The notes under the pieces: model-generated | Told to the model about the DNA's origin: nothing | Database searches by the model: none | Seen by the model: only the letters and a program-made list of their open reading frames with translations | Program-made: the position numbers and the translations under genes | Source: Halobacillus halophilus | Lineage (GTDB): Bacteria; Bacillota; Bacilli; Bacillales; Halobacillaceae | DNA: 64,000 nt | NCBI RefSeq assembly: GCF_020171985.1 | Contig: NZ_JAIVAL010000002.1 | Coordinates: forward strand, 372,001 to 436,000 | Reading direction: 5' to 3' | Shown: positions 1 through 9,108 of the stretch, piece by piece | Layout of the letters: each line of letters starts with the position of its first letter | Position numbering within the stretch: position 1 is the first letter of the stretch

Positions 1-2
1 GC

Positions 3-1124
3 ATGCCTCAATTGCTGCCTCATGCACTCGATTTGAGCAGCAAAGGTGTTGCCAACCTCGAGGAAAATAACGAGCTCGTCATTCAATTGATTCGCGCGTC
101 CGTTTTTCCAGCAACCCGTCAGGCGATTTATGGGCTCGCACTTATGCTTGAGCGAGGTGTCCTTTCTCACTCTCCTGTTCCACCAGGGTTGCGGAGATTA
201 ATCGAGCTTGATATCCGTCCTGACGTCCGGAACGCTCTTGCGCAGACCACTAGCGTTGGAGAAGGATTAACGGCTAATAATATTCTCGTTGCCGCGACGA
301 TCCAGGTGCTGGGCCAGCCGCTCGGCATCGGGCAGGGATTCAATCCAACCTGCCAGGCTGCCAGAGGTATCAGCTTATGGGCGCAGCATGCTCCGGGATT
401 CTTACTGGAGATTATCCCACGCGCAGCGCGGGATGGAGACATCGATTTTATGTTCGAAGGGCAGGCCATTCACTCGAAAGATCTAAGCGGCGGACTCGCT
501 CCCGAGCTGCATAAGGAACTCGATCCGATCTCACTCATTCTGGTTCCGCATTTGGACAGGATATACAGTGAAATGATGTCGCGTGTTGCTTTACGCGGAG
601 ACGACGGACACCGATGGGTCAACCCCGCCTTTTACGGCAACTGGGTTCAAAAAGGTTTCGCCAATATTATCGATCCGCTCACGGGTTATGTACAGGACTA
701 CCCAGGATTTGTACGTCTGTTTTACGCTACCCACCATACCGAGTACAATGACGATTACGAAATGATTTATCCAAACCCCGTTGGAATTTTTATAACAAAT
801 GTTCACGGGAAGCTCCTGGGACTTCATGCCGTATCCATTACAAGAATCGGCGTAGACCCTGAAGGGAAAGACAGGATCTATTTTTACAACCCGAATAACG
901 ACGGTTCCCAGAACTGGGGGCAGAATATTGAACCAAGCGTAGCTGGAAATGGAGAAGAAGAAGGCGAAAGCTCCCTTCCATTTCATGAATTCGCGTCCAG
1001 GCTTTATGCTTTTCACTACAATCCCTATGAACAGGGTGAAGCCTACGCTGTCGATGATTCCATTGTTCAGAACGTTCAGCAGCTGGCGAAAGAAAGCTGG
1101 GGCAAGGATTATACGTGGGTATAA
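3..1124 (+). CDS. Hypothetical protein, possible papain-like hydrolase (may be 5'-truncated by the window)
   Basis: An open frame of 373 residues runs from the window edge. The first ATG is at base 3 with no room for a ribosome site, so the true start may lie upstream. I do not recognise the family. Seen in the sequence: a QGFNPTCQ segment (Cys117 at the head of a predicted helix), an LLGLHAV segment (His275) on a predicted strand, and a FYNPNNDG segment (Asn296-Asp300) on the next strand. The order Cys, His, Asn/Asp with a Gln six residues before the Cys resembles a papain-fold catalytic set, but that is inference from spacing. No signal peptide or membrane segment is visible. A strong terminator follows at once, so it ends its transcription unit. 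Confidence 0.6.
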   Translation: MPQLLPHALDLSSKGVANLEENNELVIQLIRASVFPATRQAIYGLALMLERGVLSHSPVPPGLRRLIELDIRPDVRNALAQTTSVGEGLTANNILVAATIQVLGQPLGIGQGFNPTCQAARGISLWAQHAPGFLLEIIPRAARDGDIDFMFEGQAIHSKDLSGGLAPELHKELDPISLILVPHLDRIYSEMMSRVALRGDDGHRWVNPAFYGNWVQKGFANIIDPLTGYVQDYPGFVRLFYATHHTEYNDDYEMIYPNPVGIFITNVHGKLLGLHAVSITRIGVDPEGKDRIYFYNPNNDGSQNWGQNIEPSVAGNGEEEGESSLPFHEFASRLYAFHYNPYEQGEAYAVDDSIVQNVQQLAKESWGKDYTWV

Positions 1125-1134
1125 GGTTGATAGA

Positions 1135-1169
1135 AGCCAGACTCTCTAGATGAGGGTCTGGCTTTTTTA
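1135..1169 (+). terminator. Intrinsic terminator
   Basis: An 8-bp perfect stem (AGCCAGAC with GTCTGGCT) is followed by six T, 11 bases after the upstream stop codon. Confidence 0.85.
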
Positions 1170-1418
1170 GTTTGGGGTGCATGCTGCTGGCTGATGATTG
1201 GTCGATTGGGCCGTGCTCCTCCTCATTCGGGTCGTCCACCACTCCACCCTCCCCTGCCCGCAAAAAGAGGTAATTTTCCGCAATTCATCATTAGTTTGTC
1301 GAAATAAATACACAAACAAAATATACCCATTATTACAAAAATTTTACGTTTAAATAACGTAGAATTCCGAAACACATATAATGTAAGCCATTTCATATCT
1401 CTAAAGGAGGGGTAATGT

Positions 1419-1985
1419 ATGAAAAAAACAAAATATCTTGCACCGGTATTAGCTTTAGGAATGACCTTCGGCTTTGGCGCTGGCAGTGTTTCGGCTGAGA
1501 AGACCACTGTTACTTTTGATAAAGGAGATACGCTTTGGAGCATTGCCCAGCAGTATGAGGATGTTTCGGTGAACGATTTATATGAATGGAACCCTGGTAT
1601 AGACGCGCATAACATTCAGATAGGTTCTGAGATTAGCTTCCAAACAGGTGAGGATACAGCAGATGACATGCCCAATGAAGTCTTCCACACCGTTACCCCA
1701 GGCAGCACACTGACGAGCATTGCAAACTTGCATGCCGGCGTCACGCTGAAAGACTTATATGATTTGAACCCTGGTATTGAACCTCGTAATTTACAGCCCG
1801 GGCAGGAAGTAAGAGTCAGCCGCAGCGATGGCTACAGTAAAGAATTTCACACTGTACGCCCAGGAAGCACACTTACAAGTATCGCGAACCTTCACGCCGG
1901 TGTAACGGTTGAGGACTTATACGACTTAAACACTGGCGTTGATGCACGCAATCTCCAGATCGGATCAGAAATCAGAGTTAAATAA
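1419..1985 (+). CDS. Secreted triple-LysM cell-wall-binding protein
   Basis: The 188-residue product has a typical signal peptide (Lys-rich start, hydrophobic core, likely cleavage after the Ala-Glu boundary near residue 26). Three LysM domains follow, at about 29-72, 88-131 and 145-188. Each has the D/GxTLxSIA core and a DLYxxNxGI/V segment. Repeats two and three are nearly identical, suggesting recent internal duplication. LysM binds N-acetylglucosamine in peptidoglycan. No catalytic domain is attached, so the protein is probably a wall-associated binder or spore/wall accessory rather than a hydrolase. The start is set by an AAAGGAGGGG site; a TATAAT-like -10 lies near 1375. Confidence 0.9.
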   Translation: MKKTKYLAPVLALGMTFGFGAGSVSAEKTTVTFDKGDTLWSIAQQYEDVSVNDLYEWNPGIDAHNIQIGSEISFQTGEDTADDMPNEVFHTVTPGSTLTSIANLHAGVTLKDLYDLNPGIEPRNLQPGQEVRVSRSDGYSKEFHTVRPGSTLTSIANLHAGVTVEDLYDLNTGVDARNLQIGSEIRVK

Positions 1986-1992
1986 ACAAAAC

Positions 1993-2029
1993 AATCCCCC
2001 GTCACATTTTGAAGTGGCGGGGGATTTTC
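1993..2029. terminator. Terminator between convergent genes
   Basis: A 12-bp stem with one wobble pair (ATCCCCCGTCAC/GTGGCGGGGGAT) is followed by TTTT on the plus strand. It sits between the LysM gene and the converging transporter gene and may serve both. Confidence 0.8.
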
Positions 2030-2031
2030 TA

Positions 2032-3420
2032 TTAATAGTCAGATGCTGCTTTCTTTAAGGTCAGGGTCTTTCGATTGTAAAATAAATAGAATTGCCCTAG
2101 CGACAATAGAATAATAATAGAGAAACCTAAGAAAATGTTACTGTAAATCGCCGTATCTCCATTGAAACCCAGCCAATTGAGCGGTCGGTCAGGATCGAAC
2201 AGGTCCAGTGTTTTACCGATGACGGCTCCGCTTAACGCACCGGAAACAAAGTTGAGCAGATTGAACACACCCATGCCTACTCCGGTTTCTTTTTTATCAA
2301 GCAGATTGGCTAGAATATCAGCCGAAGAAGCCTGCACAAGTGGAAAGCTCATATAGGCAACGATAATAGTTGCACTTACGATATACTGATTTGCTCCTAC
2401 AATCATGGAGAGCAGGAAGAATCCTGTAGCAAGGAGCGTCATCGCCAGATAAAGCACAAAGGTATTCCCTTTAGAATCTACAAGATTCCCACCTTTTTGC
2501 CCCATAAGTGCTGCACTCAAAGCTCCTGGGAAGAGCACAAGCCCAATGGCCATCGTACCCAGTTGGTACGTATCCCGAAACATGATCGGAAGCATGAACA
2601 TCATACCGAATAAGCAGGTAATACTTAGAAAACTTGTTATAATGGTAGATCTGTATTTAATATTTTTAAATAAATGCGGAGGAATAAATGGTTCGTCGAT
2701 GGCTTTCATTCGCCATAGGTTTGAAAAGAAAAACAGAGCCGTTAATCCGAAGATCCATGGTATTCCAAGTGTTATCCCAAGCAGCAAGGTGGATATAAAT
2801 CCAGCAATCAAAGCCGCTCCTATATAATCAATGTATCCTTTATTCGTCTCTTCCTGCGGCAGATTTCTTCTAAGAAAAGGCAGTGTGACAATTATTAAGG
2901 CTGACGTCAAAAATAAGTAGCGCCAATCCAGGAATCCGGCTATAAACCCACCTGCAATCGGTCCTATGCCAGAGGCAAACGCCATAACTGAAGATACAAT
3001 CCCAAGTACTTTTCCTCTTGTTTTAGGAAAGTAACGTATGGGTGCTAAAAATACAAGCGCAGGAATCATGGCGCCTCCTACGGCTTGAATCACGCGGGCC
3101 ACAAGGACCATCCCATAATTCTGAGCAAAGAAACCAAATAACGATCCCGCTGCAAAAATGGTCAGTCCAACCGTGATTAAAGTACGGAAGGGATAAAAGT
3201 CCGCGAGCTTTCCATACGTTAGCGCCCCCACCGCATATACCATAATATAGCCGGTCATGACCCAGCTTACTTCTGAAGGCATCAGCTGATACGTCTTCGC
3301 TATATCCGGCACAGCAATATTAAACATCGTTCCGTTCATCACGGAAAGCATAAGAACTGCACATAATGAGACTAATAGTCTCGTCGGATTAGGTACAGAC
3401 GATTCGTGTTGCTTCTCCAT
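2032..3420 (-). CDS. MFS multidrug/tetracycline-type exporter (DHA2-like)
   Basis: A polytopic membrane protein of 462 residues with roughly 14 hydrophobic segments, as in the DHA2 branch of the major facilitator superfamily (TetA(L)/TetK and QacA relatives). Visible signatures are the VSWVMTGYIMVYAVGAL segment in helix 2, a GKLADFYPFRTL motif-A-like loop, and a GIGPIAGGFIAG motif-C antiporter signature in helix 5. It likely exchanges a drug or cation for protons or Na+; the substrate cannot be read from sequence. I place the start at 3420 because AAAGGGGG lies upstream at good spacing; the longer frame to 3477 lacks a ribosome site. Monocistronic. Confidence 0.87.
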   Translation of the reverse strand: MEKQHESSVPNPTRLLVSLCAVLMLSVMNGTMFNIAVPDIAKTYQLMPSEVSWVMTGYIMVYAVGALTYGKLADFYPFRTLITVGLTIFAAGSLFGFFAQNYGMVLVARVIQAVGGAMIPALVFLAPIRYFPKTRGKVLGIVSSVMAFASGIGPIAGGFIAGFLDWRYLFLTSALIIVTLPFLRRNLPQEETNKGYIDYIGAALIAGFISTLLLGITLGIPWIFGLTALFFFSNLWRMKAIDEPFIPPHLFKNIKYRSTIITSFLSITCLFGMMFMLPIMFRDTYQLGTMAIGLVLFPGALSAALMGQKGGNLVDSKGNTFVLYLAMTLLATGFFLLSMIVGANQYIVSATIIVAYMSFPLVQASSADILANLLDKKETGVGMGVFNLLNFVSGALSGAVIGKTLDLFDPDRPLNWLGFNGDTAIYSNIFLGFSIIILLSLGQFYLFYNRKTLTLKKAASDY

Positions 3421-3561
3421 TCTAATGCCCCCTTTTGTTTCGTATCTCGAAATGAATCCTAACGAATAAGAGAGCACATTGCAAAGATAATGAACTGGAA
3501 ATCGAATCTTTTTTAAATGGATTTCTTTTTTCAGCTAAAACACCTGTCGCTTTTTTTATAA

Positions 3562-4173
3562 TCAAGCATGCAAAGGTCTCGCCCACACGAGATGAACGGA
3601 GTTAAATAGCGAGCTTTCCACCCGCTTTATTTCTAAGGTTGAATCGTTTAATAACTTCAACATATCCCTGTTCACATGGCATCCAATCCGATTTTTCACC
3701 AATGGATCCATCAGGTGTTGAAAACTGGAAACCAGGCGGTTTGTACTCACGCCGTGTTCCAATAGAAGGATTTGCCCTTCTTCCTTACATAACGTTCCGA
3801 GCTTATCGAGTACTTTTTCCGGATTAGGATAGGAGCACATCGACAGGGTGGATACGACCGTATCAAAAGAACGGGCAGGCAAGTCGAGTTCCTCAACATT
3901 TTCAACCATAAAGTCCACCTTCAAATTCCGTTCAGCCGCTACTCCTTTGGCCTGTTCAATCATGGTCGGGCTAAAATCCACTGCCGTTATTTCAGCATCT
4001 TCAGGGTAATATTGAAAATTTGTTCCTGCTCCTACCGAAATTTCCAGGATGTTCCCTTCTGCTGAGTGCAGCAACTTTCTTCGCCATTTATGATCCACGG
4101 TTTGTTTTCTTGCTCGTTTGGCATATTTTCCGGCCTGCTTTTCAAAGAGTTTAATCTGTCGATTGATTTCCAA
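3562..4173 (-). CDS. Class I SAM-dependent methyltransferase (UbiE/phospholipid-type)
   Basis: The 203-residue protein has a Rossmann methyltransferase core: motif I ILEISVGAGTNF near residue 42, the acidic ribose-binding strand ITAVDFSP near 65, motif III-like LPARSFDTVVSTLSMC near 97, and ILLLEHG near 136. It resembles UbiE/PmtA-like lipid or small-molecule methyltransferases, but the acceptor is unknown. The start codon is TTG (4171-4173), chosen because GGGGAG stands about 9 bases upstream and no ATG fits. It has its own unit downstream of nothing obvious. Confidence 0.82.
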   Translation of the reverse strand: MEINRQIKLFEKQAGKYAKRARKQTVDHKWRRKLLHSAEGNILEISVGAGTNFQYYPEDAEITAVDFSPTMIEQAKGVAAERNLKVDFMVENVEELDLPARSFDTVVSTLSMCSYPNPEKVLDKLGTLCKEEGQILLLEHGVSTNRLVSSFQHLMDPLVKNRIGCHVNRDMLKLLNDSTLEIKRVESSLFNSVHLVWARPLHA

Positions 4174-4205
4174 TGAAGGTCTCCCCTTTATAGTAAAATA
4201 GAAAA

Positions 4206-4252
4206 TAAAAAAGTTTCTGACCTCCTCCTAAATTCCACAGAGCGTCAGAAAC
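4206..4252 (-). terminator. Intrinsic terminator of the helicase-nuclease gene
   Basis: On the minus strand, GTTTCTGAC and GTCAGAAAC pair across a 22-base loop and are followed by TTTTTTATTTT, just past the stop at 4266. Confidence 0.8.
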
Positions 4253-4265
4253 CTTTCTCCTCAAT

Positions 4266-7200
4266 CTACCCTTGCTTGACCATTTCTTTTTGAATCTTTT
4301 CCTCATTCACTATTGACTGAACCAGCTGATCAATTCTTTCGATTTCTGCGATGGAATCTTTCCACCAGTTCCTGCTCCAAATACGCGTAAGTGTCCACCC
4401 TTTACTTTCCAGAAATCTCTGCCTGTAAACGTCCCGTTCTCTGGCCGTTAGGGAACTGTGATACATTGCTCCATCACATTCGATTCCTATAATATATCTA
4501 TTTTTTTCATGCGGATGAACAATTGCCATATCAATCCGATAACCGGACATTCCAACTTGAGTATCCACTTCATAGCCAATTTCGACTAACTTATTATAAA
4601 CCTCTTCTTCAAAAGGAGAATCAAAGTGTAAACTTTTTTCCTGTCGTTTGGTGCTCATTTCTTCATTCAATCTCTGTAAAACTGACTCCGATTTTTCTTT
4701 GTGCAGAGCGGATACAGCCTGGGCATATTCCATGTAACTCTTTAAATATTTAGGCCCATCATTTTTTGTACCTGCCACATTTAATTCGTAAGGCTCAATA
4801 CTGGAAACAAGGTGAACCTCTTCTTTTGCCCGGGTTATCGCTACATTCAGACGATTCTCTCCCCCCTGCTGATTTAAGGTTCCAAATCTGTTATGAACGC
4901 GGCCTTCCTCGTTTTTTGCATAGGTGATTGAAAAGATAATAATATCGCGCTCGTCCCCTTGAACATTTTCAATGTTTTTCACGAAAATCCTTTCGTCTAA
5001 TTCTCTTCCCATCACCTGTTCGTAAAGAACACCAAATTCTTTATCTTCTTCCGCACGACGCTCAATAATTGATTCGATGGTTTCTTGCTGCTTTGAATTA
5101 AAGGTGATGATTCCTATGGTTTTGGAAGCATCCTCGATGAGTTTTTGTTTTAATAGAGTGACCACTTCTTCACCTTCTACCCGGTTGCGCTGGTCGACCC
5201 ACTGACCTTCAACTTTATGCCATTGTACGGAAGATGGGGATTGTAAGTGATTCACGTTCGGTGCAATTTGAATATTTCCGTTGTAGTAAGCGTGATTGGA
5301 AAAGTTGATTAACTCTTCTGATTTGGAACGGTAATGCCATTCAAGCAGACTGCTTGGCAGGACCCGCTTCGCCAGATTTAGTAAACTCTCGGACTCTTCG
5401 AAATCTTCCTGCTCTTCATCCTCATCCTCCTGCACACTTCCTTTAAATAAGGAAGATGGAGGAAGCTGTTTCTCATCTCCAGCAACTACTACTTTCTTAC
5501 CTCTGTAAATGGCTGGGATCCCGTTTTCCACCGTGCACTGAGAAGCTTCATCAAAGATCACAAGATCAAACATTTCCTCCTCTAACGGAAAGATAGCTGA
5601 AGCCACTTCGGGTGAGACAAGCCATACGGGCATTACGTCAAGAAGACCGTGTAAAGCGTATTCATTTACTAATTTCCGGACCGGCCAGATTTTTCGTTTC
5701 TTGCCCGTTTGGTGGGTGATTTCTTTTATAGCCTTAGGGTACGTGCTTCTTGCATCTAAAAGGATTTTCTTTCTTTTATTTTGAAGCATTTGAATGGAAA
5801 GTTCTTTCTTTTCAACTAGTAAATCCTTCAATTTATTACGCAAATGGTCAAAGTCATCTGTGCCTATTTTCGTTAAAGCGGGATATTTTCTTTCTACTTC
5901 ATCGATCCAATAAATGTACGTAGATTGCTCAGCAATTTCTTTCCAATGCTCCGCTACATTTTTATCAACCGCTGGATCGCTCTTTTCTTTTAATTGGTCT
6001 ATAATTTTTTTCATTGTTTTAGAGCTTTCATCATAAAGGCGATCCATCTCTCTTAGGTCTTCAAAATCTTCTTTCAAGAAATTTTGCTGTCTTTGAATAC
6101 TAGAAAGAGGGATATCTCCTGTAGAAATACGATTTTTGTAGTGTTCAATCGTATTTTCCGAAAGATAATCTTTCATATCATTTAAGTTCTTGGACATATC
6201 TTCTGAAACATTGGCTAATTCATACAGAATGCTCAAACTCTGCTTTAACTTGGGCCATTCTTTGGAAGACATCCCTCTAAACTTATCTCCGCCTAGCAGG
6301 TCTTCAACGATGGTTTTACCCGTGAAAGTGGTCCACATCCACAACCTGAGCTTTTGCAGGGTTTTCTTATCATCCTCATTTAAATCGTCATAGATCTTAG
6401 CAATTTTGTCATCGACTTCCCAGCTATAGGCAGGAGTAATGTCTTTTTCTTCAAAATGTTCTAAATATCCAATGCTATTTTCTGCTTCTTGAATAACCCT
6501 GTCTAATAGTTCTACAATTTTGACCCGGTCTTTCATTTCCAATCGGCCAAATGACTTCCTGTCTTTCAGAGGATAATCTCCTGCTCCAAAACGGCTGTAA
6601 TAGCGGCCGTAAGAGAAGATTTTGATCAAGACATCATTTAAATTATCTTTGTTTAATTCGTCTAACACCTGGTCGAGTTCTACAATTTCTTCTTGTTCCT
6701 TTGCTGGTTTTCCAATCGCATACAGATCGTATGCTCTGTATCCATGAGGCTGAACTTCATAGAGTCCTTGGGCAATATTGTCCAGTTCCTCCTCTGTTTG
6801 GACAATCCTCGCTGAAAGGTTTTCTAGTTCATTTTCCAGATCTTTATAACTTACTTCATTGGATAGCTGTTGATTTAATTTACCATAGAGTGCATTTCGA
6901 TCATTCTTCTCATCGTGAAGAAGAGCAGCGTTTGCCGATAGCCCAAGACTGTCCAGCCGCTGATAAACGACATCCAGGGCTGCCCTCTTCTGTGTAACTA
7001 GCATAACTCTTTGTTCATTCGCTACAGCGTTCGCAATCATATTAACGATAACCTGTGACTTTCCAGTACCAGGCGGCCCGTGTACCACGATTCCTTTTTC
7101 ATGCTCCAGCGAATCAATAATATGTTCTTGAGAGGCATCGGTATCCAGAACCAGGAATTTAGATTTCTCTTTACTCACTTTATCTTTGGAAACATCCTGG

Positions 7201-8051
7201 GCAGCCGCCAGGAGACGATCAACACCTTCAGCATCCTGATCTTTGCCAATATCCAGTAATTCAGATACCAGTCCTAATGATTCATCCTCATTATCCAGCT
7301 TCTCCATAAATTGTTCATAATCTTTCAAAATAGCTGAATTGCCTTGTGGGAAATGACCAATTACCGCCTGATGATGCAATCTAAAACGTCCCTTAGGAAC
7401 TACGGGGATACCCTCTTTTTTATAACTCCCAACCTCCTTAATACTTTCACCAACTAGAGGTTCGACTTTCATACCGTAGCCCTCCAGCCACTCTGCCAGA
7501 TTCTCTAAGTCCATGGAAGCTGCCTTCTCTTCTGCTTCTTCATAAATAAGTTCAGGCACATGCAAATCACTCAATTTTTGCAGGGCAAGGAATAAAGAAC
7601 GATTCAGTTGGGGAGCTTCCTCAGGAATAGGTTCGACTTTCCATTCAATTCCATGCTTTTTTTCTTTTTTTAATCGAACAGGGTACAGGAATAAAGGTGC
7701 TCTTATATATGTACCATCTGTCATGGTTCCATCGATAAATGGGTAGCCTGCATATAAATCGTACAGCCCTGTTTCTTCTTCAATGGCACTTAAATTCCTA
7801 AACAACGTCGTCAGTTTTTTAGAAAGAATCTGCGCTTCTTCCTGGTCGTGACTTTGTTTAACAAACGTTTTTTCTTTATTGTTTAATAAGTCTCTTACGT
7901 AATCTCCTGGGCTTACATTTATCTTTTTTAACTCACTCATATCAAAAGTCCATTTATCATATACCTTAAGCATCCGTATCGATCGGTTCCGACGGCTGAG
8001 GTCGTTTAAACGATCCCTCAGTAGAACCATTTTTTCCTTCACAACGATCAC
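4266..8051 (-). CDS. DUF4011 / superfamily 1 helicase / MTES_1575-type nuclease fusion (candidate single-gene defence protein)
   Basis: A 1261-residue multidomain protein. The N-terminus carries the DUF4011 signature (LNDLSRRNRS, residues 16-25). A superfamily 1 helicase follows, with Walker A GPPGTGKS at 325-332, motif II FDEASQC, motif III VVAGDEKQLPP, and late motifs EWHYRSKSEELI, VQGDERD and NVAITRAKE. A coiled, charged insertion of about 400 residues separates motif Ia from motif II. The last 110 residues form a Vsr/PD-(D/E)XK-like nuclease of the MTES_1575 type, with YRIDMAIV, IGIECDG and RIWSRNWW. The fusion order matches DUF4011-helicase-Vsr proteins reported as anti-phage (I recall the name Hhe), though this one may be shorter. 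Start is either GTG at 8051 or GTG at 8042; AGGGTG fits 8042 better. Confidence 0.88.
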   Translation of the reverse strand: MIVVKEKMVLLRDRLNDLSRRNRSIRMLKVYDKWTFDMSELKKINVSPGDYVRDLLNNKEKTFVKQSHDQEEAQILSKKLTTLFRNLSAIEEETGLYDLYAGYPFIDGTMTDGTYIRAPLFLYPVRLKKEKKHGIEWKVEPIPEEAPQLNRSLFLALQKLSDLHVPELIYEEAEEKAASMDLENLAEWLEGYGMKVEPLVGESIKEVGSYKKEGIPVVPKGRFRLHHQAVIGHFPQGNSAILKDYEQFMEKLDNEDESLGLVSELLDIGKDQDAEGVDRLLAAAQDVSKDKVSKEKSKFLVLDTDASQEHIIDSLEHEKGIVVHGPPGTGKSQVIVNMIANAVANEQRVMLVTQKRAALDVVYQRLDSLGLSANAALLHDEKNDRNALYGKLNQQLSNEVSYKDLENELENLSARIVQTEEELDNIAQGLYEVQPHGYRAYDLYAIGKPAKEQEEIVELDQVLDELNKDNLNDVLIKIFSYGRYYSRFGAGDYPLKDRKSFGRLEMKDRVKIVELLDRVIQEAENSIGYLEHFEEKDITPAYSWEVDDKIAKIYDDLNEDDKKTLQKLRLWMWTTFTGKTIVEDLLGGDKFRGMSSKEWPKLKQSLSILYELANVSEDMSKNLNDMKDYLSENTIEHYKNRISTGDIPLSSIQRQQNFLKEDFEDLREMDRLYDESSKTMKKIIDQLKEKSDPAVDKNVAEHWKEIAEQSTYIYWIDEVERKYPALTKIGTDDFDHLRNKLKDLLVEKKELSIQMLQNKRKKILLDARSTYPKAIKEITHQTGKKRKIWPVRKLVNEYALHGLLDVMPVWLVSPEVASAIFPLEEEMFDLVIFDEASQCTVENGIPAIYRGKKVVVAGDEKQLPPSSLFKGSVQEDEDEEQEDFEESESLLNLAKRVLPSSLLEWHYRSKSEELINFSNHAYYNGNIQIAPNVNHLQSPSSVQWHKVEGQWVDQRNRVEGEEVVTLLKQKLIEDASKTIGIITFNSKQQETIESIIERRAEEDKEFGVLYEQVMGRELDERIFVKNIENVQGDERDIIIFSITYAKNEEGRVHNRFGTLNQQGGENRLNVAITRAKEEVHLVSSIEPYELNVAGTKNDGPKYLKSYMEYAQAVSALHKEKSESVLQRLNEEMSTKRQEKSLHFDSPFEEEVYNKLVEIGYEVDTQVGMSGYRIDMAIVHPHEKNRYIIGIECDGAMYHSSLTARERDVYRQRFLESKGWTLTRIWSRNWWKDSIAEIERIDQLVQSIVNEEKIQKEMVKQG

Positions 8052-8140
8052 CCTAATTCTAATTATTTATTGCCTCTATTATACAATAAAAACCATATTC
8101 CCTTAAAATATCCTCTGATTCCATAAAAATTTTCTACATA

Positions 8141-8183
8141 AAAAGACCTGAACCACAAAACCTGCCTGTGATTCAGATCTTTT
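8141..8183 (-). terminator. Terminator of the Nmad3 gene
   Basis: A long stem (AAAGATCTGAATCACA with TGTGGTTCAGGTCTTT, few mismatches) ends in T residues on the minus strand. It separates this gene from the helicase-nuclease gene downstream, although readthrough is possible. Confidence 0.8.
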
Positions 8184-8187
8184 ACCA

Positions 8188-9027
8188 TCAAGAAGACACT
8201 TGTCCCTCTGCAATTAATCGTTCCGCCCATTCCACTACCTTACGATTACTACTCACATACATCTCCTGATCACCTCTGCCAGAAGTCTGCATTTCAATCC
8301 CGTCAGCTCCTTCATTCCATACTTTAATATTATGGGTGAACTGCTGCTGTTCACCTTTGAAACAGGAAGGCAGTTTCCATTGGGTACGATTTCTCGCTCC
8401 TTCTTCAGTTAATACTAACCTTTTATCATAACCGAACGTTCCCCAGCCTCTTTGACCCGGATTCTTTGAAAAGTCTGCAGCAGCTGCGTAAATACAATTA
8501 CGTTTGCTCTTATTATCATCTTTTTCCTGGATATGCGGATGATATTCTGCCCACGACGGCACCTTATCCTTATGCACATCCCATACCTCTTCTACTTCCA
8601 TATAGCCAAAAATCACATGAAGATCAGGAGCGTCCGGCACATAACGATACTTCCCGTTTACTTTTTCAACTTCTTTAAACCAGCCGAAAAAAAGAAACAG
8701 GTCACCCGGACCAACGTCACGATTGTGCAAGGTTCCCTGAGAAATGCCGCTCTGACCGAACAAGCCCCGCCATTCCTTCGGGCGATTCTTCATCATGGTG
8801 GACTCCAAATCCGGGTCCAGATGCGTCTCAGAGTATTGCCTTATCCCTAGATCTTTCATCATTTTAAGGTAGCTTTCTGTGCTGGTAACCATCAGATCTT
8901 TATAAAAAATGCCGGTATCCGCCCTCGGGATATGAAAAGGGAGAAGCCGATTGTTGTAAATGGGACTGGGCTTACCACCCGCGCTGCCATCAAATGCCTT
9001 ACGACTGAGAATTACTTTTCGACTCAA
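8188..9027 (-). CDS. Nmad3 domain protein (putative nucleotide-modification-associated)
   Basis: The N-terminus reads KVILSRKAFDGSAGGKPSPI, which I recognise as the hallmark of the Nmad3 family. That family was defined by genomic association with DNA base-modification genes in phages and bacteria; its biochemistry is not established to my knowledge. The 279-residue protein is of the usual length, with further conserved-looking blocks DLFLFFGWF, HVIFGYMEV, RGWGTFGYDKRLVLT and RTQWKLPSCF. No membrane segment or signal peptide. It lies directly upstream of, and co-directional with, the DUF4011-helicase-nuclease gene (137-bp gap holding a terminator), which suggests but does not prove a shared role in sensing foreign or modified DNA. 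Confidence 0.8.
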   Translation of the reverse strand: MSRKVILSRKAFDGSAGGKPSPIYNNRLLPFHIPRADTGIFYKDLMVTSTESYLKMMKDLGIRQYSETHLDPDLESTMMKNRPKEWRGLFGQSGISQGTLHNRDVGPGDLFLFFGWFKEVEKVNGKYRYVPDAPDLHVIFGYMEVEEVWDVHKDKVPSWAEYHPHIQEKDDNKSKRNCIYAAAADFSKNPGQRGWGTFGYDKRLVLTEEGARNRTQWKLPSCFKGEQQQFTHNIKVWNEGADGIEMQTSGRGDQEMYVSSNRKVVEWAERLIAEGQVSS

Positions 9028-9064
9028 TTTCCTCCGCCCCCCTTATATTCTTCATGATTATGTT

Positions 9065-9103
9065 GAAAAAAAAACCAAAAATCATCCTGTGATTTTTGGT
9101 TTG
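9065..9103 (-). terminator. Terminator of yuiD
   Basis: AAACCAAAAATCA pairs perfectly with TGATTTTTGGTTT over a 5-base loop, with an eight-T run on the minus strand, five bases past the yuiD stop. Confidence 0.85.
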
Positions 9104-9108
9104 TACGA

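Noticed and set aside
167-469. Long antisense frames opposite or out of frame with real genes (here and at many other loci, such as 591-1016, 36375-36758 and 57777-58412)
   Set aside because: They lack ribosome sites and protein-like patterns and are shadows of well-supported coding regions.
3421-3477. 19-residue N-terminal extension of the MFS exporter
   Set aside because: A strong ribosome site lies before ATG 3420 and the extension is not typical for the family.
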